DNA of 64,000 bases from Symbiodinium natans (Eukaryota; Sar; Dinophyceae; Suessiales; Symbiodiniaceae), in contig CAJNDS010000224.1 in assembly GCA_905221605.1 (NCBI GenBank), positions 60,001-124,000 of the forward strand. Direction: 5' to 3'. Position numbers and translations under genes: made by a program. Shown one piece after another: positions 9,010 to 17,333 of the stretch; positions within the stretch are counted from its first letter, which is position 1, and each line of letters opens with the position of its first letter. The notes below the pieces were generated by a model, which made no database searches, was not told the DNA's origin, and was given only the letters and a program-made list of their open reading frames with translations.

Positions 9010-9540
9010 ATGATTCAAATCGTTTGGTGTGTTGCTCCCTTTCGACAAGAAGCTCTTGAAGGGGATACTCTCCAACTTACCACCCAACTTTTCCCTGCCT
9101 TATGTGCTTTGTGCCCGAACCGCCTGCAGCCAGATCTCCTTGGGGTCTTCGCTGTCTCGCAGCTTAGCCACCTACCTGTCCCTCCGTGCTGTGCCCTGGT
9201 AGATTGGCCGGTGGGCACACCGTTCACTGTATATGCCTACAATGATCTCCTGGCTGTAAGAGCTGCGCATCCACCCGTCACTGTTGGCTGGCCGTCCTGG
9301 CACCTGCAGCTCCTCAACCCAAGCGATTGGAATGACCTACCTTGCCCTGTTTTGGCTTCCGGTAGCTGGCCTGTGTCCCTGTTGATGGTCAAATGCGTGC
9401 AAGCGATGAGAGAACGCAGTGGGCACCTCGAGTGTCGATCTTTTGTCCTGGCCGACTCACAAGGGGCAGTTGCGAGTCCTACGTCGGCAGTACGCCGAGC
9501 TTTTGCTCCGAATGCAAACATACTTCTGAAAATGCAGTAG
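9010..9540 (+). CDS. Hypothetical protein, 176 residues
   Basis: ATG start at 9010, about 100 bp after a spliced-leader-like motif. The product is hydrophobic and Pro/Cys/Leu-rich and matches no family I recognise. It is in the same orientation as, and upstream of, the helicase/hydrolase block. Coding status rests only on length, orientation and context, so it may be a chance frame. Confidence 0.3.
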   Translation: MIQIVWCVAPFRQEALEGDTLQLTTQLFPALCALCPNRLQPDLLGVFAVSQLSHLPVPPCCALVDWPVGTPFTVYAYNDLLAVRAAHPPVTVGWPSWHLQLLNPSDWNDLPCPVLASGSWPVSLLMVKCVQAMRERSGHLECRSFVLADSQGAVASPTSAVRRAFAPNANILLKMQ

Positions 9541-10364
9541 GGACCCCGCCTTTACTAATGCTTGGTCTTGGAAGCATGAGGGTCTCGTTCTCCAGTTTCA
9601 CACTGCTTTCGCGGTTTTGCTTTCTCGGGAATGTGTTGGCGGGACTTTTTCATGGGTGCTGTGCAGTGCTGGCTCAGGTCAACTCTGTAGATCCGAGGTA
9701 GTCCACCGCCTTCCCCTCAGGAAGGCAGCACTGACATGGTTGAGGCATCCAGCCCTCAAAGCCATATGGAACGTCTTGCTCCGCTGCTTGTGATTGTCTC
9801 GCAGTTGAGCCTTACGTCGGCCTACTGTAGGCCCGCCTCTAGGCACAGCGATAGACACCTTCACGACTGCCCATTGGATGCATTGCGTTGTATCCTCTTT
9901 GAGGCGTGCACTGTGTGCTTGAGCCTGTGGTTAATTATAGAGCCGCGCGAAGGCCTCTCCGAGCCTCCACAAGTGTACCTCTGGCGGCAACAACAGTCGA
10001 ATTGGGGTTGTTGCCTCGTCTCCCTCACGTCGCTCCTGGAGTCGAGAATTATAGGGTAGCCCTCCCATCCCTGAGGGAAACCGCGAGACTGGCTGCTGTT
10101 TGTCGGCGCTGGGGAGGTATCATCGGGGCTTGGGCATCGCGCAGGCGTTTTGTGACATCGACGTCAACCTTCGCCAGTACACAGCGTGTTGTGCCCGTCG
10201 TGCGTGTGAACTGCACCCATTTAAAATTGCAGCTTCATGTTACGGAATTGATGGACTTGGGTGTCGCGCGAATGCGGAACAATGCTCTACTCTTCCCCTC
10301 CTCGAGCCAGGCTAGGACCCCAGTCACTGGGCAAGTGGAGGAGGACGGTTGAGTTGCTCATGCC
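9541..10364. other. Intergenic stretch, no gene supported
   Basis: Frames of 107 to 148 codons exist (for example 9906-10352), but their composition is unremarkable and no motif is visible. A segment of an upstream exon or UTR of the downstream ORFs cannot be excluded. Confidence 0.35.
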
Positions 10365-10620
10365 ACGTGAGTGCGCCCGCACTCACACGGCGGTGTAGCA
10401 ACCTGCATCTCTTCTCAAGGCAGTAGATCCATTTACGTTCTCTGTACAAGTTTGACGAGCAGTGACCCCTCACCGCAATTTCCGAGCAGGGGCTCGGTGA
10501 AGCGGCTCAGGAGCTCCCGTTCGGGTTGCTCCCTTGCTCCCGAGTATCACCTGCGGAGAATCTTGTGAGGGTGCGGGAGTGATGTGATGTTGGGTACGTG
10601 AGTGCGCCCGCACTCACACG
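10365..10620. repeat. Pair of identical hairpin-forming repeats about 230 bp apart
   Basis: ACGTGAGTGCG-CC-CGCACTCACACG occurs at 10365-10389 and 10596-10620. The core (10367-10386 and 10598-10617) is a perfect 9-bp inverted repeat with a 2-nt loop, and the repeats are direct. Between them lies a second short palindrome, CCGAGC-AGGG-GCTCGG, near 10482. No protein-coding signal is seen between them. Confidence 0.8.
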
Positions 10621-10787
10621 CCCTAGTCCCCCGCATGGATTGACAGTTTGTTCCTGTGGCTCATAGCCCTCTCAGCCGCGAACATAAAGGAGTGATGGTA
10701 TTACCCGCTAACTTGCCCCCTTGTTCTGTGCCGCCAGGGCTCACAGGAGCAGGCGCCCGCTTGCCCTCCTCGAACTAACTGCCCGGC

Positions 10788-11480
10788 ATGGCTGCTTCGT
10801 TGGTCATTGGTGGCAGCCTTTACACTGCTGTCAATGGAGATGGCGACAGTGACTGGGAAAGATGCTACCCTTACGAACACCCGGAGATCTTTTCCAGCGA
10901 GCCCATCCTCGAAGGCCACGGCCACACTTGTAGTGCTGGCTGGATATCGCTCACCAAGCTCCTCGTACTGCAAGGAATCCGCGATGCCTCGGCAGCCCAA
11001 GGACGTCCTAATCAACGGACCCTCGCCATGGTTGCTGCGGCCGAACTCGCGCACTCTGTTGGAGGTCATCGTGCCTGGCTTGCACACCACCTTCGAGATC
11101 TTTCGCAGGATTTGAGGAACGAGCTTGCCCAGGAGTACGGGGCGTTACTGGCTATGTTCAGACGTCCGCCTGGACCACAGCAGAATGCCCTTTTAGCCTG
11201 GGCCAGGCCAATCATTGTGCATCGCCAGGAAGATTTTCCAATTTACCTCATAAAAGCGCATTTGGAGCAGCATCTTTTGCTTGCATGGCGTTTCACTGCC
11301 GATAAAGTCCATTTGCTTTTGCAGGCGATGTCCGATGCTGTCCCCAATGATAATGCCGTCATTCTCGAGTGGGTAGCGTGCTTCCTTGATGAACGTATTG
11401 CTACCGACATTCTCGAGCATTTAGATGACGAGACCATGCATCTGCTTGAGGACAATCGGCATTCGGATAGTGACATCTAA
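10788..11480 (+). CDS. Conserved hypothetical protein, 230 residues
   Basis: ATG at 10788. No known family recognised. Segments AELAHSVGGHRAWLAHHLRDL (given in part here) and FPIYLIKAHLEQH recur in decayed form at 34177-34300 (+) and 34640-34870 (-). The protein family is therefore real and repeated, not a chance frame. The C-terminus is acidic and helix-rich (ILEHLDDETMHLLEDN). It is the first well-supported ORF of the helicase/hydrolase block, about 300 bp before the hydrolase-like ORF. Confidence 0.6.
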   Translation: MAASLVIGGSLYTAVNGDGDSDWERCYPYEHPEIFSSEPILEGHGHTCSAGWISLTKLLVLQGIRDASAAQGRPNQRTLAMVAAAELAHSVGGHRAWLAHHLRDLSQDLRNELAQEYGALLAMFRRPPGPQQNALLAWARPIIVHRQEDFPIYLIKAHLEQHLLLAWRFTADKVHLLLQAMSDAVPNDNAVILEWVACFLDERIATDILEHLDDETMHLLEDNRHSDSDI

Positions 11481-11778
11481 CGCTGACCTTGTGCGAATAC
11501 GGAACAAACGGCGGCCTATTACACCGGTCGTTATCCATGGTCATGCGGCATTCCTGTATTGTCATGCTGTTGTCTTGACCGATTTGGAAAGTTGTAACCA
11601 TTGATCATGTTATACTGCTGATGTAGTCTCCAACTGAAGGGAGCTGAGTCAGGGGAAGTTGGGAGCAAGCTTGTTGTTGTGTAACATTCTTTGCGCTGGA
11701 CGGCACGGCTCTCAGGCAAGGCTGCCCAGTCTTCCTCTACCTTGCCCCATCAATTGGGTAGGCTGCCTCTTCTTCGCC

Positions 11779-12631
11779 ATGGCATTACAAGAGCCCCTTG
11801 GCCTGGAGAACCTGCAGCCTCCTCCATTGGTCGCCCCTCCGCTCGTAGCTGGGCGTGAAAACACCTGGATTACGGCGAGCCATGGCAGTTCAACCCTCCC
11901 CTTTGTTGTATCCCGGCCGAGTGCGGATGCAGGGGAAGCCAACTCGATAGTGCTTCTCCTCCCTGGTTGTGGACACTTCTATGTGGAGAATATGCACCCA
12001 CTGCCTTGGCAAGGGGCCATCGAGTACCTGTGGAGCAACCTGGCTTTCAAAAAGGCCGTCATTGCCTGCGCATGGCCTGTGGCGGGACAAGCAGATGCTG
12101 CCTGACGGTGCTGCCTGGACCAAGGCAGTGTTTACAATGGAAATTCTACCGCTCCTATTGGCCGTCCAACGTGATGCGAGCCCTCGCATCTCCTTGCCCA
12201 CATATCTCATGGGCCTTGGTTCTGGAGGAACCATCACCTACCAGATTGCAATTTCCGAGGCCCATGCGACCTTCCGGGCTTGTGTTTGCATGGGCCCCAT
12301 TAGGCTGCCTTCTTTGCTGCCAGCCCCCACGAGCGGGGAGACACGAATTTTAGTCTATGGCGGACGAAAGGACGTAGAGACCTTTCAGCACCACCTTCGG
12401 ATGTGCTACTCGGTGCGGGGCAATCATCGCGTGCCTCCTGTCACAGAAGCCCTTTCCGAAGACTCACACTTTACTGCCTTCAAGGGCTACGGACGCACGC
12501 AGTACCCCTGGGCCCCCGGCCTCACCATCCGCCAGGTGGTTATCGGCAAGGACCCGGAGCATGTGGTGTGGCCTGCATTGCTGAGCGACCCTGATTGGCT
12601 GCTGGCGGACCATATCGAGCTCCCGGAGTAG
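11779..12631 (+). pseudogene. Alpha/beta-hydrolase-like protein, frameshifted
   Basis: The N-terminal half reads in one frame from ATG 11779 to a stop at 12105 (MALQEPLGLENL.., then IVLLLPGCGHFYVE, a beta-strand and oxyanion-like loop). The C-terminal half continues in the next frame to 12631: YLMGLGSGGT (nucleophile-elbow-like), RILVYGGRKD (candidate Asp) and VVIGKDPEHVVW (candidate His). The relic at 23920-24265 keeps a continuous stretch including PPAWMLPEGSDW, and here the corresponding DNA around 12085-12095 is shorter, so a small deletion probably caused the frameshift. Aligned to a GLSAGG-type elbow, the nucleophile position is Gly, so activity is doubtful. An unrecognised short intron is the alternative. 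Confidence 0.5.
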
Positions 12632-13154
12632 TCGTTGGGGCAGGGTAGAGAGTGCCTTCCTTTTTCCATTTTAATCGATTTACGCGCGCCGGCCCTTGTG
12701 TTGTCGCTACAAACAGACCAACAACCGAGGAATGCCTGCATTCTTGTGCTACTACTGTGCACAGACAAAGTAAAGGATGCCATTGTCTCCAGGTCATTGC
12801 TTTGTACATGCAGCACATTGCAGCCACAAGTAACAGCCACCTGCGATGACACTCTGCATTCCTTTTCAGGTTGCGCGTTGGATGTGCCTTGGCTCAAGCT
12901 AAGGGTGGCTGGCTGACTGAACGAGGAACCCATTGTGTCGAGGGTTGTAACGCTCCTGACTGGTTTTTTCTCGCCTTTCTGCTTCTTCTCTCCTGTGTGC
13001 TGTGCTTTTTGTTTGGTCCTCCCCTTCCTGGAGTCCTCCATTGCTTTTGTAAGCGCTTTCCAGGGATCTTGGTGTCTGAAGGTTGCCTCGTAGTTCTCCG
13101 CTGCCTGTGGGGTAGTCACATGAGTTTGGCCTGCCATGTTCGGTGAGTGATGCC
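12632..13154. other. Spacer between ORFs, nothing recognised
   Basis: About 520 bp with no supported coding region. TTGGCTCAAG at 12889-12898 matches 10 bases of the spliced-leader 3' end, but matches of this length can arise by chance. Confidence 0.4.
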
Positions 13155-13931
13155 ATGGAGTCGTATGCCTGTCAACCGTATGTGATCCGGGTTGGAGCGC
13201 AAGCGCTCCAAGTCCACGTTGCCAGGAGAGGGCAGCTCACTGCACTTGCCACTTTAGGGACCAGCGATATCGCAATGACCAGGCAGATGCAAGCCGGCGT
13301 CATCCTGCCTCACGAACTCGATGTTGCCGGTTGGTGCCGATACTTTCCGCCGGAAATACAACCTTTGTTGTGTCTGGACCATTCTGCCTTTTTGAGAAAC
13401 AGCAACGCCGTCTGCTTTGCTCGGCAACCCACGGTTCGCTGTTTTCTCCTGCATGCATGGAGGCCAGGCATCGGCATCAAGCCGCATAGCAGTGCCCTCA
13501 TGGGGCGAGCGGTGTCCACGCACAGTGCTTTGCCTGGTGACGCGATAGACCTTCCCCCTTGGGCGAGTGTTGTCGCCGAACAAGGAGCGGGTAGGGAGAC
13601 AGCCCTGTCTCCCGGGCCCTGGCAAACTCCATCACCTAATCCACCTAGGGTCTGCTGGCCGGATAATAGTCCTCGCCCTCCCATACCGCCGATTCCTCCA
13701 CGTGTTGGCGAATACCCAGTGGGTGAGGTCAGTAGGATCGAGCCGCGAATTCCACATGGGAGGCCACCTCCCGCGCCAGTTGCAGCCGACCTGCCACCGT
13801 GGCAGGTCCCTAGCCACCCAGGTCCACAGGTCCTTGCGGCGACCGCAATGCAGGCTATATGCCAGCTTCGCACTCTCAGTGCTGACCATGCGCCGGGGCC
13901 TCCGGAGCCTGAGGATCTCCGCAGGCACTAG
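13155..13931 (+). CDS. Conserved hypothetical protein with Pro-rich C-terminus
   Basis: ATG at 13155 (MESYACQPYV). A decayed homolog starts at 35049 (MDAYACQQYV) and keeps TSDIAMT, QAG.ILP and SAFLRNS, which supports both the start choice and the frame. The first about 125 residues look globular. The rest is Pro/Arg-rich and low in complexity. No family recognised. It sits between the hydrolase-like and glycosyltransferase-like ORFs of the block. Confidence 0.6.
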   Translation: MESYACQPYVIRVGAQALQVHVARRGQLTALATLGTSDIAMTRQMQAGVILPHELDVAGWCRYFPPEIQPLLCLDHSAFLRNSNAVCFARQPTVRCFLLHAWRPGIGIKPHSSALMGRAVSTHSALPGDAIDLPPWASVVAEQGAGRETALSPGPWQTPSPNPPRVCWPDNSPRPPIPPIPPRVGEYPVGEVSRIEPRIPHGRPPPAPVAADLPPWQVPSHPGPQVLAATAMQAICQLRTLSADHAPGPPEPEDLRRH

Positions 13932-13978
13932 AAAGTAATCAGAATTTCCCTGAGCCCACCCCTAGCGGCGTACTGCCA

Positions 13979-14360
13979 TTGAGATTGGCCTCTGGAGCCA
14001 TTTCCGGCGAACCGCCTGAGCCGCAAGGTCTCCACCCAGAGATCGACTACAATGCATTACTCGGCTGCCTACTTCCACAGCTCCGGGCTGCTGAGTCCGC
14101 AGGAGCCCATGTCCTGCTCTTGGTCACGGACAGTCGCTGCTTCTTGTCTATTCCGCATTTCCCCTACTTTGTCCGGCATTTGGTAGCACGCATGCAGTGG
14201 GAAGGCCCGTTTAAAGAGAGGTGGTTTCCCATCTTGGTAAACACCAAGGAAGCGGGGTTAGCTTCTGTGCACTTTACGTGGGCGGGGCCCGAAATTCTGG
14301 CAGTCCTCAGAGTCCTTGCGCCAGGGGTGGTCTTGATGTTGCTTGACCATGACACCGTTC
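13979..14360 (+). CDS. Glycosyltransferase-like fragment, joined by frameshift to the next ORF
   Basis: The frame has no clear ATG start and stays open to 14590, but the sensible sequence ends near 14360. It shows HVLLLVTDSRCF, a central ILVNTKEAG and then GVVLMLLDHD, a hydrophobic strand ending in a DxD-like triplet. The following residues make sense only in the frame of the 14343 ORF (TPFTARWEAEELRRFA, later LEANGGLVIF), a layout reminiscent of nucleotide-sugar glycosyltransferases. One base gained or lost around 14350-14360 would explain the switch. The family call is inference from motif layout only. Confidence 0.35.
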
Positions 14361-17333
14361 ACTGCCAGGTGGGAAGCAGAAGAGCTGCGAAGGTTTGCAG
14401 TCCTAGATCTACTGCCCAATACCCTCTCGACGGAGTCACTGGGCAGCATGGAAGTCGAGACGGACGAGACACAGCCCTGTGGCTCGCTGCCAGCCTCGCC
14501 GTGGAGTTGCTCGCCGGACGGGTCCATACCGTGTGGGGCCCGATCGCCAAACTCAATTGGCATGGTTTGTGCGTCCGAGGACCAGCTTGAAGCAAATGGG
14601 GGATTGGTCATCTTCTACCCGAATGCCCCGGACGGCAAAAATCCCCGGCCCCCTCGCTTTTGCATCCCTGGCAACGTCGCTAGTGCGGTGACCTCAATTG
14701 GTACTGCGTTGAGCCGAGCCCTGCAGCTAGTCATCATGCCCAGTGAAGTGCCCACTCCATTGCCTGGTATGCATGAGCAGGTGCCGTTGGACCAGATCCA
14801 TTATCGGCAATGTCTACGCAACACCCCTCTTGCCGGAACCACTGCTCACAAGCATTCTGACTTTGTGTTTGCGTGGGCACTTTTAGGAAGATACATACAT
14901 GAAGTTGCGTGGAAAGCGGCCGACCTTACTACTGGCCGGCCAGAGCCAGACATTCAGTTTGGCGCCTCCCCAGTCAGGCAGGTCAGAGGGGTCAAAACAT
15001 GGGGACAAGGCCCGTACGAACAGGGATTTCTTCCCTTGCTCAGGGGTTACGGCGGCTCGCACTCCCGTTTGGCAATCCTACCTGGTCCTGACTTATTCAT
15101 GGCGAACCGATACGCCGAGGTTATACCCCCTCCTTTTGTGCATGGATATGGTGCCAAAGGCAAAAACATCTTGCCGCAGTGGGGGAGTGTGGTACGGCTG
15201 CCTACTCTACCCGAGTCGGTCTGGGGCAACGGGGACACCGTCCCTCTGTGGGCCTCTGTTGGGAAAAAGGGCAGTGGACCAGTGCGGCTCCAGCTCTTCC
15301 CTGGGGTCCTCATGTTTTGGAAAAAAGATGCCCTATCTTCCTGCAGGGCCACCCCGAAATGGCGCAGTCGACCCAATACCCCAACTGGGCCGCTTGCTCT
15401 TCTTGCTGCCGCTGCGCATGCTTGGCTGGCCCAGGCGGATCTGCCGTGGCCTCTCTTCGCTGCAGACATAAAGGTCACGCCGTTGGGCCTCAGTCAATAC
15501 TGGGATGATGGACTAGCCATGCGTGTGCAACAAGCCCTGGCAGCCTTTGCCTTCCCTGCCTACCAGTACCCGCCCCCAAAGCCTCACCTAACCCCCTCAG
15601 GGGAATGTCGGTCGCTCTTCATTAGCGGGATGAATGGGAAGGCCGAGAATACGCCCCCCACTGTGTCGGGTAGCATAATTCACACAGCCAATTCCTATGC
15701 ACTCACTGGCTTAGAAATGGAAACAGTCCGGGACAACCAGGGCAAAAAAGTCCGATATGAGGACACACAACGCCCGTTGTTGCTTTCGACCAGCGGTAAT
15801 GCCGCACATGCATTGTTGCTCCTGCCCCAAGCCGCCCAGCTATGGGCACGTGCTCTGTACCCTCAGGTCGAAGGATGCGGTCTGCCAGCGGCGGTTCGTG
15901 CTAGAATCAGCTCGGTAGAAGCCTCCCTGACAATGTGCCCTGCCCTGGCTCACTTGCACATGCCACATACTGCTGCGCTGACCGCTCTGCATGTGGGCCT
16001 CGCCGCGGGGAGAGCTGGCGAGTGCAAACTGTGCGTTACGGGTTTCTCTGCTGGGTCGTATACGGGCGCTGCTGTGGCTATCGCTTGGCATGAGCGCCAA
16101 AAGCTTCCTGACTGCAAGGGCGATTTTGTCCACATCAAGGCACGTTTGGGCGGCATTGCCATGCCACGGGCCATGCTGCAATATATCCTGGGTTCGGAAT
16201 TGCGGCACGCTGTTAGTCTTGTCCATCATGAGAGCGACCAGCTTTGTATCTTCCGGCCCAGCCAGGCAGCAAGGACGCAAGCGATTGGCGCGGGAGCGCG
16301 TCTCTACTACTTCACTGGACCTGAGTCACTTGGCAGTGGTGGACACTCTTATGGTCACTTTGTCCACAGTGAAGAGCTATTCCAGCTCACGCCGGGGGAT
16401 TATGTGCATAAGGAATTGACTAAAAAGATTTGTGGCTTGGCCGACCCCCGGATGGATCGCACAGTGCGAGCAGGTTTGATGGGGGTTGCGTGTGGCTCTG
16501 TCCAGCTTTCGGATAAGTCTAAAACTTTCATCAACTCCGTGCTGGGACTGCAAATCAGACGCCCCGATCTGGAGGCTTTTCTCCGGATACCTTCCGCTGA
16601 GAACCGGAGCATTGCAAGTCTCCGTGCTGACTGTACCCAAGTCCTCCTGACGGATGCCAAGCCGCATCTGGCTGATTTGCCGCCCCCGTATCATGAACTT
16701 GGTCCCACGATGAAACTAGTTTTGGGTATGTGGCTCCCCCACCTGTCGTTAGAGCGCCTGGTTGACATGCTGGGTTATCAGTTTTTAGCCATGGCCTCGG
16801 AAGCAGAAATCGAGGAGGAGCCCTCGGAACAGTATCACTACCCAGAGCAAGCTGCGGTCAAGCGGGCCGCCACCCCTGTGGCGATAAAGCCCGGCACGCA
16901 TACATGGCCAATCTGCCTTCTCCATCGGGTTTACCCACGGGCATCGGTCATGCTCCTTACACCGGAGTTGGCGGATGTCCCTGACTGGGCCACAAAGTGG
17001 TTTGCTGTCGCTGGTAAAGTGCCGGCCAAAGGCACTGCTTTGCTGGTTACCTTGAGAGAAGACAAGGGAGATGTGGCCTACCCAGGCATGTTTATAGAGC
17101 TCCTTGCCCCGAAGAAGCTTTCCACCGGCCCTGGAGAAAGTAAGGCCATGCAGCCAGTCAACATAACCATTGCCCTGCTCTTGACTGATGAACAGCACAA
17201 CCAATTCGCGCAACGACCCTCACTGCCGAGAGTCAGCCAGCTTGAAGTTCTGCCCGGAGGAGCCTCTACCCCGCATGCCTGGGGAAAGGCAACATGTTGC
17301 ATTGGGCGTTCCGCTAGAAGACTCGCCTCTTGA
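14343..17333 (+). CDS. Large ORF (996 residues) with an alpha/beta-hydrolase-like domain
   Basis: ATG at 14343, although the first residues probably continue a glycosyltransferase-like domain from the upstream frame. The central part has the aromatic and Gly-rich segments VHGYGAKGKN and FVFAWALLGRYIHE. An alpha/beta-hydrolase-type set follows: CVTGFSAGSYTG with S569 as candidate nucleophile, HESDQLCIF with D632, and GGHSYGH with H668/H672. Spacing and order fit a Ser-Asp-His triad, but no close family is recognised. The C-terminus overlaps the next ORF by 146 bp in another frame. The two may be one protein split by a frameshift near 17220-17290. Confidence 0.55.
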   Translation: MTMTPFTARWEAEELRRFAVLDLLPNTLSTESLGSMEVETDETQPCGSLPASPWSCSPDGSIPCGARSPNSIGMVCASEDQLEANGGLVIFYPNAPDGKNPRPPRFCIPGNVASAVTSIGTALSRALQLVIMPSEVPTPLPGMHEQVPLDQIHYRQCLRNTPLAGTTAHKHSDFVFAWALLGRYIHEVAWKAADLTTGRPEPDIQFGASPVRQVRGVKTWGQGPYEQGFLPLLRGYGGSHSRLAILPGPDLFMANRYAEVIPPPFVHGYGAKGKNILPQWGSVVRLPTLPESVWGNGDTVPLWASVGKKGSGPVRLQLFPGVLMFWKKDALSSCRATPKWRSRPNTPTGPLALLAAAAHAWLAQADLPWPLFAADIKVTPLGLSQYWDDGLAMRVQQALAAFAFPAYQYPPPKPHLTPSGECRSLFISGMNGKAENTPPTVSGSIIHTANSYALTGLEMETVRDNQGKKVRYEDTQRPLLLSTSGNAAHALLLLPQAAQLWARALYPQVEGCGLPAAVRARISSVEASLTMCPALAHLHMPHTAALTALHVGLAAGRAGECKLCVTGFSAGSYTGAAVAIAWHERQKLPDCKGDFVHIKARLGGIAMPRAMLQYILGSELRHAVSLVHHESDQLCIFRPSQAARTQAIGAGARLYYFTGPESLGSGGHSYGHFVHSEELFQLTPGDYVHKELTKKICGLADPRMDRTVRAGLMGVACGSVQLSDKSKTFINSVLGLQIRRPDLEAFLRIPSAENRSIASLRADCTQVLLTDAKPHLADLPPPYHELGPTMKLVLGMWLPHLSLERLVDMLGYQFLAMASEAEIEEEPSEQYHYPEQAAVKRAATPVAIKPGTHTWPICLLHRVYPRASVMLLTPELADVPDWATKWFAVAGKVPAKGTALLVTLREDKGDVAYPGMFIELLAPKKLSTGPGESKAMQPVNITIALLLTDEQHNQFAQRPSLPRVSQLEVLPGGASTPHAWGKATCCIGRSARRLAS

